DNA of 58,405 nucleotides from Pelagibacteraceae bacterium AG-422-C23 (GTDB lineage: Bacteria > Pseudomonadota > Alphaproteobacteria > Pelagibacterales > Pelagibacteraceae), in the NCBI GenBank assembly GCA_003213695.1, contig QCMO01000003.1:1-58405 (forward strand), given 5' to 3'. The position numbers and the translations under genes are program-made. How positions within the stretch are numbered: position 1 is the stretch's first letter; each line of letters begins with the position of its first letter. The notes beneath the pieces were generated by a model, which did no database searches, was not told the DNA's origin, and was given only the letters and a program-made list of their open reading frames with translations. Positions 48,257 through 57,787 of the stretch are shown here, in pieces.

Positions 48257-49648
48257 TTAAACTGAACTTAATCTAAAAATATTTTCAACAAAGCTTATTG
48301 AGTCTTTCTTAGTAATAAAAACAACTCTATCATCTTTCTTAAATGTAAAATCTGACCTTGGAATAATTACTTTTTTATCTCTCAAAACAGCACCTATTCT
48401 AATCTCCTCTGGTAAATTTGAATTCTTTAATTCTTTATTTATGAGTTCTGAAGTTTCTATTATTTCTGCCTCAATTACTTCATATTCACCATTGGAAATA
48501 GTATATGCATTTTCAATAGTTCCCTTATGCACATGCTTTAAAATACTAGAAACAGTGTTCATTCGAGGATCAATTAGATCATCAATTTTTAAAGATGACT
48601 GTAATAATGAATAATTTGGTTTATTAATCAGTGCCATAGTTCTTTTGTCTTCAATATCCTTTTGATCTTTTGCAAATTTTTCTACCAAAACACTTACCAT
48701 TAAATTATCTTCATCATCATTTGTTAAAGCTAAAACTGTTTCAGCTTCATCTAAATTTGCTTCAGCCAAAACTTCTTCATCTAAGCCATTTCCATTAATT
48801 ACAATTGTATCATTCAACTCATTAGCTAAATATTCTGCACGTACTTTTTCTTTTTCAACAATTTTAACTCTAACTGTTTCTAAAGTTTCCTCGATATTCT
48901 TAGCAAGATTGTATCCAATATTTCCTCCACCAATAATAAGTATTTTTTTTGAAATTTTTTCTTCATGACCAAATGCTTTTAACGTTTCTGACATTTGTAA
49001 GGAGTTAATAATTACATAAATTTTATCATCTTTTTTTACAGTATCTGTTTTTTTGGGAATAAAAAACTTATCATCTCTATTAATACCAATTACATTAGCT
49101 TCTAGTTTTGGGTATTTTTTAGTAAGCTCATTAAATTTTATGTCAATCGATTTGCAATTTTTCTTTATTAAAATTTCTAATAATCTTATCTGATTGTCAG
49201 CAAAAGGTACGCTATCTAAAGCTCCCGGTGCCTCTAATTTTCTTTGAATAGATTTTGCGATTTCAATTTCTGGTGAAATTATAACGTCAATTGGTAAATT
49301 TTCCTTACTATAGACTCTCGTAAATTTAGGATTCAAGTAATCTTGAGATCTTATTCGTGCAATCTTTTTTTGTATATTAAAAATGGAAAATGCAATTTGA
49401 CATATCAGCATATTAATTTCATCGTTTCTTGTAACAGCGATAATCATATCTGTTTCAGATGCATTAGCTTTCTCAAGTATAGAAGGATAAGTTGCTTTTC
49501 CTACTATCGCTTTAACGTCTAGACTGTCATTAATTTTTTGAATATCTTCACTAGATTGATCAATAACAGTTATAGAATGACCCTGTTCACTAAGCAATTT
49601 AGCTATAGTAAAACCAACCCTACCAGCACCACAAATTATTATATTCAT
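48257..49648 (-). CDS. trkA: Trk system potassium uptake regulator TrkA
   Basis: Cytosolic gating ring protein of 463 residues with two RCK units. The nucleotide-binding motifs GAGRVGFTIAKLL (start) and GGGNIGYNLAKNIE (about residue 240) each begin a Rossmann fold, each followed by a TrkA-C domain. Normal length. It lies one base after ntrX, the usual alphaproteobacterial ntrYX-trkA order. Confidence 0.95.
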   Translation of the reverse strand: MNIIICGAGRVGFTIAKLLSEQGHSITVIDQSSEDIQKINDSLDVKAIVGKATYPSILEKANASETDMIIAVTRNDEINMLICQIAFSIFNIQKKIARIRSQDYLNPKFTRVYSKENLPIDVIISPEIEIAKSIQRKLEAPGALDSVPFADNQIRLLEILIKKNCKSIDIKFNELTKKYPKLEANVIGINRDDKFFIPKKTDTVKKDDKIYVIINSLQMSETLKAFGHEEKISKKILIIGGGNIGYNLAKNIEETLETVRVKIVEKEKVRAEYLANELNDTIVINGNGLDEEVLAEANLDEAETVLALTNDDEDNLMVSVLVEKFAKDQKDIEDKRTMALINKPNYSLLQSSLKIDDLIDPRMNTVSSILKHVHKGTIENAYTISNGEYEVIEAEIIETSELINKELKNSNLPEEIRIGAVLRDKKVIIPRSDFTFKKDDRVVFITKKDSISFVENIFRLSSV

Positions 49649-49649
49649 T

Positions 49650-51005
49650 TTAATTAAATTCTTTGATTCCTAAGCCTTTAAGCTTTCTATGAAGAGCACT
49701 TCTCTCCATACCAACAAAATTTGCTGTTTTAGATATATTTCCATTAAATTTTTTTAGTTGAATAGTTAAATACTCTTTTTCAAACTTTTCTCTAGCCTCT
49801 TTTAATGGCACAGAAAGGCTGTTTTCTCCAATTTTTTCATTAAAATTATCAATTTTTAAAGATTCTTTGATTATTGTAGATATTTTTTCTTTAGTGTCTG
49901 GTTGAAGGATGGCGATTCTTTCAATTAAATTTCTTAATTCTCTAACATTTCCTTGCCAATTATGATTTAAAATGTAGCTATCTTGATCATCTATTTCTAA
50001 TTTTTTAATATTATAGTTTTCAGATATTTTATTTGAAAAATATTTTATCAAAAGAGGTATATCAGAAATTCTTTCATTTAATGATTTGATATTAATCTCA
50101 AAAACATTAAGCCTGTGATACAAATCCTCTCTAAAATTACCTAATTTAATTTCATCTTTTAAATCTTTACTTGAGGAACAAATTAACCTTACATCTACAT
50201 TTATATCATTATTACCATTTATTCTTTTAAATTTTTGATCGATTAATACTCTTAAAATTTTTGATTGAATTTCTAATGGAATTTCAGAAACTTGGTCAAT
50301 CAATAATGTTCCTTGATTGGCTTTTTCAAGTGCACCATACGATAAAGATCCATTCTCTTTTTCCTCACCAAATAACTCAAGTTCATATTTACCTGAATCT
50401 AATAAAGCTCCATTTAAAATTATAAAAGGTTTATTATTTCTCTTTGATTTTTTATGAATTTTTCTTGCAATTAATTCTTTACCTGATCCAGAAGGACCAT
50501 TGATCAAAACTCTTGTCTCTGTAATAGAAATTTTGTCGATTTGCTCTTTTATATTTGTGATATTTTTACTATCACCAATTAGCTCATATGAATAAAATAA
50601 TTTATTTTCATAATCTTTATTTTGAGATTTTAAATTTAAATTTTCTACTGCTCTTTTTATAAAATTTAATAATCTTGTTTGATCGAATGGTTTTTCAATA
50701 AATTCGAATGCACCTAGTTTCAAAGAATTTACTGCCATTTCTATATTTGCATGACCTGTGATTACAATTACGGGCACATCTTTATTTTTAGATTTTATAT
50801 GAGATAATAATTCAATTCCATCATTATCACCTTTGTCTAATTTGACATCTAAGATTGCAACATCAGGCATTTTTTTATCAATTTCAGATAATGCTTGATT
50901 GTAATTAGCTGCCACTCTCGTTTTGTAACCAGCGTCGAGTATTAGTTCGTTGAGGATATTTCTTATATCCACATTGTCATCAACTATTAAAATTTCTATT
51001 GCCAT
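49650..51005 (-). CDS. ntrX: NtrX response regulator with degenerate AAA+ domain
   Basis: 451 residues: receiver domain with the phosphoacceptor Asp53 (VAILDVKL), a sigma-54-activator-type AAA+ domain and a C-terminal Fis-type helix-turn-helix (ISKTANFVGMERSALHRKL). Walker A is GPSGSGKE (170-177) and the arginine finger region FREDLYHRLNVFEI is kept. Two changes are striking: the GAFTGA loop that touches sigma-54 is replaced by ENGSLSYG (217-224), and Walker B reads LLIDQ (Gln238) in place of the usual LxLDE. It therefore probably works without sigma-54, perhaps as a plain DNA-binding repressor or activator. The ATG lies 26 bases inside ntrY. Confidence 0.92.
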   Translation of the reverse strand: MAIEILIVDDNVDIRNILNELILDAGYKTRVAANYNQALSEIDKKMPDVAILDVKLDKGDNDGIELLSHIKSKNKDVPVIVITGHANIEMAVNSLKLGAFEFIEKPFDQTRLLNFIKRAVENLNLKSQNKDYENKLFYSYELIGDSKNITNIKEQIDKISITETRVLINGPSGSGKELIARKIHKKSKRNNKPFIILNGALLDSGKYELELFGEEKENGSLSYGALEKANQGTLLIDQVSEIPLEIQSKILRVLIDQKFKRINGNNDINVDVRLICSSSKDLKDEIKLGNFREDLYHRLNVFEINIKSLNERISDIPLLIKYFSNKISENYNIKKLEIDDQDSYILNHNWQGNVRELRNLIERIAILQPDTKEKISTIIKESLKIDNFNEKIGENSLSVPLKEAREKFEKEYLTIQLKKFNGNISKTANFVGMERSALHRKLKGLGIKEFN

Positions 51006-52782
51006 CTAATATAAAATTAATTTCTATTTTTGCACCTTCAGGGATTGAAAAAAAACTAAGTTTACCTTTATGATCATTTATAATTTTGTTTACTATTGAT
51101 AATCCTAAACCAGTTCCATTTTTTTTTGTTGTAAAATATGGATTTAATATATCTTTTATTTTTCCTTTGATTTCACTAAAACCAATCCCATTATCAATTA
51201 ATATAAATTTAATATGGTCATTATTACGTAAAATTTCAATTGATATTTTCTTTTCAAAATCAGTGTTTTTTTCATATTTTTGTTGAATACTTTCAATTGA
51301 GTTCTTTATCAAATTAAAAAAGACTCTACCAATTTGTTCTTTATCACAATTAAATAAAACTTTATCATTTTTCTTTATAAAATTTATATTTATCGTTTTA
51401 TCCATTTGAGATAATAACTTTATATTATCATTTAAAATACTTACTAAATCATTATCTTTTAAAATTGGTTTTGGCATCCTAGCAAAATCTGAAAATTCAT
51501 TTACTAAATTTTCAATTTGCTTGATTTGATTATTTATTATTTTTAAATTTTCATTAAAATTATTCTTATCATCAGTAGAAATTTGATTTAAATATTTATT
51601 TTTAATTCTATCAATTGTTAATTGAATGGGTGTAAGTGGATTTTTAATTTCATGTGCAAGTTTTCTAGCTAAATTTTCCCAGGCCTCATGTCTTTCATTA
51701 ATCAGAAGTCTCTCTTGTTGATTTTTAAGTTGATCAGTCATCAAATTAAAATTTCTATTTAAGATTTCCATATCTTTATCAGTTTTTAGTTCTGGAACTT
51801 TAGTATTTAAATTACCTTGACCAATTGCACTAGAAGCTAAAATTAAATTATTGATTGATCTAAAAAATCTTGAAGAAAATCTTATTGCAATTGTTATTGA
51901 TATAAATAATAACAAAGTTACAATTATTATGTAGATTAAAGCAAAAGAAACCTTAATACCCGTACTTCTTTCTTCTACTGTATAATAAAAACTTATAGCT
52001 TCTTGAGACTCAGACAAATAATTGGATATATCTTTATCTAAAAATTTGACCACATATATAAAACGATTTTCAAAAGATTGTAATCTCATTATTGCAGCAG
52101 AAATATTTGCTGGTGCATTAATTATTTTTAACGGACGATCGTCTTCTAGCACCAAATTTAATGCTTTATCTATAGGTGGAATATATGAATTTATATCTTC
52201 AGACGAATATAATAATTTTTTATCTTTATCAATTATATGAATTTCATCAACCCCTCTAATGAGTTTTTGTGTTTTTAGGAACCTAATATATTCATTCGAA
52301 TTATCATTTAAGAAATTTGCACTTTTGTTTGTATCAAAAGCTATTAAGATTATATCTGCTTCTATTTTATTTCTAACTTCCTCAACATAGCTTTTAGCTA
52401 ATTCGTAAGAATTATTTACTACTGTAGTAACTTTTTTATCAAAATATTTTTCTAATGCAAAAGAAAATAAAAATAATGAAAATATAGATATCAATATTGA
52501 AGGAATTAAAGTGAACAAAGAAAAGTAGGTAATATATCTTTTGTTTGAGGATAGACCATCTTTGTCAATATCGGTTTTAATTGATTTTTTTATTTCAATA
52601 AAAATAAAAAAAAATAAAAAAACTAATAAAAAAATATTTAATATTAATAAATATTGTAAATTTTTTTGATTTAATTCTATAAAACTTCGATCAATAAATG
52701 TTAAAAAAGTTAAAAAACCTATAAATAGTGTGATACTAGATAGAATGATTATAAATATATTTTTTTTCAAAAAATCTAACAT
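50980..52782 (-). CDS. ntrY: Sensor histidine kinase NtrY
   Basis: 600-residue membrane kinase. Several membrane helices in the first 300 residues flank a periplasmic sensor region (about 110-280), then HAMP-like segment (ASSAIGQGNLNTKVPEL), the phosphoacceptor His near residue 377 (LAHEIKNPLTPIQL), N box FNLIKNSIESI, G1 DNGIGF and G2 GTGLGLSIV. Partner of ntrX. Divergent from ispDF with about 26 bases between starts. Confidence 0.94.
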   Translation of the reverse strand: MLDFLKKNIFIIILSSITLFIGFLTFLTFIDRSFIELNQKNLQYLLILNIFLLVFLFFFIFIEIKKSIKTDIDKDGLSSNKRYITYFSLFTLIPSILISIFSLFLFSFALEKYFDKKVTTVVNNSYELAKSYVEEVRNKIEADIILIAFDTNKSANFLNDNSNEYIRFLKTQKLIRGVDEIHIIDKDKKLLYSSEDINSYIPPIDKALNLVLEDDRPLKIINAPANISAAIMRLQSFENRFIYVVKFLDKDISNYLSESQEAISFYYTVEERSTGIKVSFALIYIIIVTLLLFISITIAIRFSSRFFRSINNLILASSAIGQGNLNTKVPELKTDKDMEILNRNFNLMTDQLKNQQERLLINERHEAWENLARKLAHEIKNPLTPIQLTIDRIKNKYLNQISTDDKNNFNENLKIINNQIKQIENLVNEFSDFARMPKPILKDNDLVSILNDNIKLLSQMDKTININFIKKNDKVLFNCDKEQIGRVFFNLIKNSIESIQQKYEKNTDFEKKISIEILRNNDHIKFILIDNGIGFSEIKGKIKDILNPYFTTKKNGTGLGLSIVNKIINDHKGKLSFFSIPEGAKIEINFILDGNRNFNS

Positions 52783-52808
52783 AAGTTAGAATTATAGTAT
52801 TTAAATAA

Positions 52809-53915
52809 ATGAACAACTATTTTGTAATATTAGCTGCTGGAAAAAGTAAGAGATTTCATAAAAATATTGTTAAACAATTCTATAAATATAAGAATAAAGA
52901 GATTGTTGATCACTCAGTGGAAAAATCTATTCAATCAAATCTATTTAAAAAGATTATAATAGTAACAAATAACTTAAATCATTTTAAAAAGAAAAAATAT
53001 CCAAAAATAATTAAAATTATTAAAGGTGGAAAAGAGAGATCAGATTCATCTTTAAAAGCGTTAAAATATCTTAAAAAATATAACCCTAAAAATGTGTACA
53101 TTCATGACGCTGCAAGACCAAATTTTTCAAAAAATTTGCTAAAAAAAATAACAAAAAATTTATATAAGAATAAAGCTGTAATTCCAGTTCTCACTTCGAC
53201 AGATTCAATAAAATATAAAATCAAAAATCAAATATTTAATCTTAATAAAAATAATTCTTTTTTAACCCAAACACCACAGGCTTTTAGATTTAAAGAATTG
53301 TATAATGTTGCAATAAAAGAAAAAACTAAAGTTAGTGATGAGGCTACACTTTTTATTAACAATGATTATAAAGTTAAATTCATACCTGGAGAAAATAAAA
53401 ATAATAAGATTACATACTTAAATGACATTGAAACTTCTAAAACTTATTTCGGTATAGGTTTTGATATTCATAAACTAATAAAAAATAAAAAACTTTTTTT
53501 AGGTGGGGTAAAAATTCCTTTTCATTCTGGTCTAAAGGGACATTCAGATGGAGATGTAATTTTGCATGCAATTATTGATGCAATTTTAGGTGCTATTAGA
53601 AAAAAAGATATTGGTACTTATTTTCCTAATACAAAGAGATTTAAGAATATAAGATCTCCAAAAATGTTAAAACCAATTATCTACAATCTTTATAAAAATA
53701 ATTTTTCAATAAATAACCTTGATATAAATTTAATTTGTGAACAGCCAAAGGTTTCAAAATATCGAGATAAAATTATCAATTCAATATCAAAGCTTACAAA
53801 TTTAAAAAAAGACCAAATTAATTTAAAAGGTAAAACTGTAGAAAAATTAGGTTTAATAGGTAAAGAAAAAGCAATTGCTTGTGAAGTAATAATATCAATT
53901 ACAAAATATGATTAA
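52809..53915 (+). CDS. ispDF: Bifunctional IspD/IspF of the MEP isoprenoid pathway
   Basis: Fusion of two enzymes. N-terminal (about 1-215) IspD, CTP-dependent cytidylyltransferase for 2-C-methyl-D-erythritol 4-phosphate: ILAAGKSKRF, VYIHDAARP, FLTQTPQAF. C-terminal (about 217-368) IspF, MECDP synthase: GIGFDIHKLI, LKGHSDGDVILHAIIDAILGA with the metal-binding Asp/His residues, and TVEKLGLIG. 368 residues, as in other alphaproteobacterial fusions. Overlaps pgpA by 8 bases. Confidence 0.96.
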   Translation: MNNYFVILAAGKSKRFHKNIVKQFYKYKNKEIVDHSVEKSIQSNLFKKIIIVTNNLNHFKKKKYPKIIKIIKGGKERSDSSLKALKYLKKYNPKNVYIHDAARPNFSKNLLKKITKNLYKNKAVIPVLTSTDSIKYKIKNQIFNLNKNNSFLTQTPQAFRFKELYNVAIKEKTKVSDEATLFINNDYKVKFIPGENKNNKITYLNDIETSKTYFGIGFDIHKLIKNKKLFLGGVKIPFHSGLKGHSDGDVILHAIIDAILGAIRKKDIGTYFPNTKRFKNIRSPKMLKPIIYNLYKNNFSINNLDINLICEQPKVSKYRDKIINSISKLTNLKKDQINLKGKTVEKLGLIGKEKAIACEVIISITKYD

Positions 53916-54411
53916 AACTTTAAATACATTATTTGTCACGATGTTTGGTTTGGGTAAACTTCCAAAAATTCCTGGTACATTTGGATCATTAGCAACAATA
54001 ATTATACTTTATATTTTATTCCATATATTAAATCTATCTTCAAACCTGATATTAATAAGTTTGATAGTTATTTTTATTTTTTCTTTTTTAGCAGTTGCAG
54101 CTCATATCAAAGATAATGAAAATAAAGACCCGAAAGAAGTAATTATAGATGAATTCATTGGTCAATCTATTCCAATTTATCTTTTTGAAATTTCACATGG
54201 AACAGAAAAGTCAGCTGATGAGGCTATAATCTTTTACGGTATTTGTTTCGTATTATTTAGATTTTTTGATATAGCAAAACCATTTCCGGTTAGTTATTTT
54301 GATAAGAATTTCAAAAATAGTTTTGGCGTAATTATGGATGACGTTTGTGCTGGTTTCTATGTTGTTATATTTTTAATTTGTTTTATGGTTTTAAGTAATT
54401 ATTTTATCTAA
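53908..54411 (+). CDS. pgpA: Phosphatidylglycerophosphatase A
   Basis: Membrane phosphatase completing phosphatidylglycerol synthesis. Seen: GLGKLPKIPGTFGSLATI, IIDEFIGQSIPI with the metal-binding Asp/Glu, FRFFDIAKPFP and VIMDDVCAGFY. Three to four membrane segments, 167 residues, normal. Overlaps ispDF by 8 bases; its stop shares one base with the next start. Confidence 0.93.
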   Translation: MIKTLNTLFVTMFGLGKLPKIPGTFGSLATIIILYILFHILNLSSNLILISLIVIFIFSFLAVAAHIKDNENKDPKEVIIDEFIGQSIPIYLFEISHGTEKSADEAIIFYGICFVLFRFFDIAKPFPVSYFDKNFKNSFGVIMDDVCAGFYVVIFLICFMVLSNYFI

Positions 54412-54872
54412 TGAGATCTTTAATAAAAATACTAACTAAAAAAAAACTTAAAATTTCTTTTGTGGAGTCTTGTACAGGGGGTTTACTAGCTAGCACTATT
54501 ACTTCAATTAGTGGTGCATCAAAAGTATTTAATTTAGGTTTAGTTACTTATTCTAACCAAGCAAAAATAAAGATTTTAAAAGTAAATAATAATATTATTA
54601 GAAAATATGGTGCCGTAAGTCATGAATGTTGTTATGCAATGGTTAAAAATTTGTCTAAAATATCTAAGGCTAATATCAATGTTTCTATAACTGGTATTGC
54701 TGGGCCCAAAGGTGGCACTAAACAAAAGCCTGTGGGTTTAGTTTATATTGGAATTAAAAGAGGTAATAAAATACAAATAAATAAGCACTTATTTAAAAGT
54801 AAAAAAAGGTCATCAATACAAAAAGCTACTGTTAAAAAAGCTTTAGATTTAATTCTTAGAGCTGCTAAATAA
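54411..54872 (+). CDS. pncC: CinA C-terminal domain protein, probable nicotinamide-nucleotide amidase
   Basis: A 153-residue stand-alone CinA C-terminal domain, whose characterised members (PncC) deamidate NMN in the pyridine nucleotide cycle. Seen: SFVESCTGGLLASTITSISGAS, GLVTYSNQAKI, YGAVSHECCYAM and ITGIAGPKGGTKQKPVGLVYIG. The N-terminal molybdopterin-like CinA domain is absent, as in PncC. Function follows family. The 3' end overlaps the convergent COQ10-like gene by 24 bases. Confidence 0.88.
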   Translation: MRSLIKILTKKKLKISFVESCTGGLLASTITSISGASKVFNLGLVTYSNQAKIKILKVNNNIIRKYGAVSHECCYAMVKNLSKISKANINVSITGIAGPKGGTKQKPVGLVYIGIKRGNKIQINKHLFKSKKRSSIQKATVKKALDLILRAAK

Positions 54873-55307
54873 CTCTTCAGCTCTTTTCTGAAAAGCATCA
54901 GCTATTTTTTCTAAACCAAATTGAAAAGAAACAACCATTAAAGAATTTAAAAATTTATTTTTAATTTCAAAATCAATATCAAAAGTAACTTCTGTAATTC
55001 CATTTTTTTTATCAGAAAACGACCAGTTATTTGAAAGATGGTTTAAAGGTCCTTCTATATTTTTAACAAATATTGTGTCTTCTTTTTTATTAAAAACCAC
55101 ATCGCTTTTATAAGTATCTTTAAATAATCCTTTACCGATAGTTAGATCAGCAATTATCTTTGTTAGGTCACCTTCATTTTTATTTTCATATATTTTTGCA
55201 TCAAAACAAAATGGAACAAATTCTGGATATTTTTCAATATCTAAAACTAGATTAATCAAATCTTTTTTTTTACATTCAATTAATCGCTTAACTGAAGCTT
55301 TGGGCAT
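54849..55307 (-). CDS. COQ10/RatA-family START-domain protein
   Basis: 152-residue START-like lipid-binding domain related to COQ10, which helps ubiquinone function in the respiratory chain. Seen: CKKKDLINLVLDIEKYPEFVPFC, FKDTYKSDVVF and GPLNHLSNNWSF, close to the family pattern. It is often labelled RatA toxin by similarity to the E. coli protein; with no antitoxin nearby, the ubiquinone role is more likely. One base shared with lipA (TAATG). Confidence 0.85.
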   Translation of the reverse strand: MPKASVKRLIECKKKDLINLVLDIEKYPEFVPFCFDAKIYENKNEGDLTKIIADLTIGKGLFKDTYKSDVVFNKKEDTIFVKNIEGPLNHLSNNWSFSDKKNGITEVTFDIDFEIKNKFLNSLMVVSFQFGLEKIADAFQKRAEELFSSSKN

Positions 55308-56239
55308 TAATGAGTATTTATTCTACTTTGTTGAAGTTTAGCAAAATCTTCATCTGCATGATAAGAAGATCTTGTAAGAGGAGAAGAAGAAACTAACAAA
55401 AATCCTTTTGATTTTGCGATATCCCCTAACTCTTTAAATTCTTCAGGTGTATAATATCTATCTAGTGGAAAATGTTTTACAGATGGTTGTAAATATTGTC
55501 CTATAGTTAAAAAATCTACATCAGCAGACTTTAAATCATCCATCACTTGTAAAATTTCATCTCTTGTTTCACCTAGACCAACCATTATTCCTGATTTAGT
55601 AAAAACTTTTTTATTAATCGTCTTTGCATTCTTTAATAGTTCAAGAGAAGCAAAATATCTTGAACCAGGCCTAACTTTTAAATAGAGACTGGGAACAGTT
55701 TCAATGTTATGATTAAAAACATCAGGATTAGCTTTTAATACTTTTTTATAAGCATCACCTTTTCTTAAAAAATCAGGTGTTAAAACTTCTATAGTTGTAT
55801 TAGGATTAGTTTTTCTTGTTTGATTAATTACCTCATAAAAATGATTTGAACCACCATCATTTAAATCATCTCTATCTACTGATGTAATTACAACATGTTT
55901 TAAATTCAATTTTTTAACAGCTCGAGAAATTTTAAATGGTTCTAGTTCGTCTAATTTTCCTGGTTTACCAGTTTTAACATCACAAAAAGCACATGCTCTT
56001 GTACAAGTATCCCCCATTATCATGAATGTTGCGTGTCTTTTACTCCAACATTCAGTTATATTTGGACAATTTGCTTCCTGGCAAACTGTTACAAGATTGT
56101 TTTTATTTACGATTGTTTTTGTTAAAAAAAATTCTTTACTATTAGAAAGCTTAGATCTAATCCAATCAGGTTTTTTTTTGATAGGATTGATTGGATTTTT
56201 TACTTTTTCCGGGTGTCTTGGTTTAATCTTAATCGTCAT
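55307..56239 (-). CDS. lipA: Lipoyl synthase
   Basis: Radical-SAM enzyme inserting two sulfurs into octanoyl groups of the E2/H lipoyl domains. Both Fe-S clusters are visible: auxiliary [12 protein letters not shown] and radical-[13 protein letters not shown], plus the family C-terminus [15 protein letters not shown]. 310 residues, normal. It overlaps ftsB by 11 bases. Confidence 0.97.
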   Translation of the reverse strand: MTIKIKPRHPEKVKNPINPIKKKPDWIRSKLSNSKEFFLTKTIVNKNNLVTVCQEANCPNITECWSKRHATFMIMGDTCTRACAFCDVKTGKPGKLDELEPFKISRAVKKLNLKHVVITSVDRDDLNDGGSNHFYEVINQTRKTNPNTTIEVLTPDFLRKGDAYKKVLKANPDVFNHNIETVPSLYLKVRPGSRYFASLELLKNAKTINKKVFTKSGIMVGLGETRDEILQVMDDLKSADVDFLTIGQYLQPSVKHFPLDRYYTPEEFKELGDIAKSKGFLLVSSSPLTRSSYHADEDFAKLQQSRINTH

Positions 56240-56531
56240 TGTTTTTTATAATATAAATTTGTTCATTTTTTTTACCAAATATAAATCTTTCTCTAATTAA
56301 AGTTTCAATATAATCAAGATCCAGATTGTCACTTAATAATGAATTTTTAAAATCCAAGTCTTTAATTTGGTTACTAAGTAATATTTCTTGATTTTGTAGG
56401 TTTTTAAGAATTTCTTTTTTTTCAAAGAAGGAGATAAGGCCTCTTTCACCTGATAAAAGATTAAAAAAAAAATATAATATCAAAAAAGTTGATACTAATA
56501 AAAAGTAATTTTTTTTTAATCTTTTGAGCAT
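56229..56531 (-). CDS. ftsB: FtsB/DivIC-type septum formation initiator
   Basis: 100 residues: one membrane helix ([20 protein letters not shown]) then a coiled coil with heptad-like Leu/Ile spacing ([21 protein letters not shown]) and a short C-terminal region ([15 protein letters not shown]), the plan of FtsB in the FtsQBL divisome complex. The gene follows eno, where alphaproteobacteria and others carry it. Its ATG shares one base with the eno stop. Confidence 0.88.
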   Translation of the reverse strand: MLKRLKKNYFLLVSTFLILYFFFNLLSGERGLISFFEKKEILKNLQNQEILLSNQIKDLDFKNSLLSDNLDLDYIETLIRERFIFGKKNEQIYIIKNNDD

Positions 56532-57787
56532 TAATGAACTTTATTCATTATAGCTTTTTTTCCAAGATCTTCTTCTATACGTATTAATTGATTATATTTA
56601 GCTACTCTTTCAGATCTCGCTAAAGATCCAGTTTTTATTTGCCCAGAATTAGTCCCAACTGCCAAATCAGCAATAAAAGTATCCTCACTATCTCCAGATC
56701 TATGAGAAATTATTGTTTCAAAACCAATATTTTGAGCAAATTTAATTACTTCTAGTGTTTCTGAAACAGTGCCTATTTGATTAAGTTTAATCAATATTGC
56801 GTTAGAGGATATATTAAGAAAACCTTTTTTAAGTCTTTCAAGATTTGTCACATACAAATCATCTCCAACAATTTGAACGCCCTTAATTGATTTCATCAAC
56901 TTATTCCATGAAATCCAGTCATTTTCTGCAAAAGGATCTTCTATTGATTTTATCTTATATTTTTTAATTAATTTTATGTATTCTTTTATTGATTTTTCAA
57001 CAGATATAAATTTGTTTGAATGTATAGAATATTTATTTTTTTTATATAGCTCGTTTGCTGCAACATCTAAACAAATAGACACATCTTTACCATTAACAAA
57101 TCCTGACATTCGAATAGCTGAAACAATTAGGTCTAGAGCTTGATTGTTATTACTAATCATTGGAGCAAAACCACCCTCATCACCAACAGAGGTCGATAAA
57201 CCTTTTTTAGTCAAAAGTTTACTTAAATTTTTAATTACTAAAAAACAAATCTGTATTGCATTTGAAAAATTTTTGGCTCGATCTGGCCTGATCATAAATT
57301 CTTGAATCCTCAAACCATTATTTGCATGAGCACCACCATTTATAATATTCATTAATGGAAATGGTAATCTGAAATTTTTCTTAATTAAAAAATTTTTATA
57401 TAAAGGTATCTTTTTAACTTTAGCAGAAAGTTTTTTAACAGCAATCGATACTGCTAAAATTGCATTTGCTCCCAATTTAGTTTTTTGTCTTGTGCCATCT
57501 AAATTTATCATTATGGCATCAATTTTTTCTTGATTGTGAATCCCACAGCCTTTTAATTTTTTTGAAATTTTTGTATTTATTAAATTTATTGCTGTAAATA
57601 CACTTTTACCTAGGTAACGTTTATTTTTGTTATCCCTTTTTTCAAATGCTTCATAAGATCCAGTTGATGCACCTGATGGACAGATTGCAGAAGCACTATT
57701 ATTTTTTATAAAAACTTCAGCTTCTATTGTGGGATTGCCCCTACTATCAAAAACTTGACGTGCTATAACTTTTAAAATTTTACTCAC
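56531..57787 (-). CDS. eno: Enolase
   Basis: Interconverts 2-phosphoglycerate and PEP. Seen: ARQVFDSRGNPTIEAEV, metal-binding region SVGDEGGFAP, SIEDPFAENDW, VGDDLYVTN, and the C-terminal signature LIKLNQIGTVSET with SHRSGDSEDTFIADLAV. 418 residues, slightly short. The start is GTG and shares one base with the kdsA TAG (TAGTG). Confidence 0.97.
   Translation of the reverse strand: MSKILKVIARQVFDSRGNPTIEAEVFIKNNSASAICPSGASTGSYEAFEKRDNKNKRYLGKSVFTAINLINTKISKKLKGCGIHNQEKIDAIMINLDGTRQKTKLGANAILAVSIAVKKLSAKVKKIPLYKNFLIKKNFRLPFPLMNIINGGAHANNGLRIQEFMIRPDRAKNFSNAIQICFLVIKNLSKLLTKKGLSTSVGDEGGFAPMISNNNQALDLIVSAIRMSGFVNGKDVSICLDVAANELYKKNKYSIHSNKFISVEKSIKEYIKLIKKYKIKSIEDPFAENDWISWNKLMKSIKGVQIVGDDLYVTNLERLKKGFLNISSNAILIKLNQIGTVSETLEVIKFAQNIGFETIISHRSGDSEDTFIADLAVGTNSGQIKTGSLARSERVAKYNQLIRIEEDLGKKAIMNKVH

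Noticed and set aside
54849..55307. RatA-type toxin
   Set aside because: The START/COQ10 fold and lack of an antitoxin partner make a ubiquinone-binding role more likely than a toxin.
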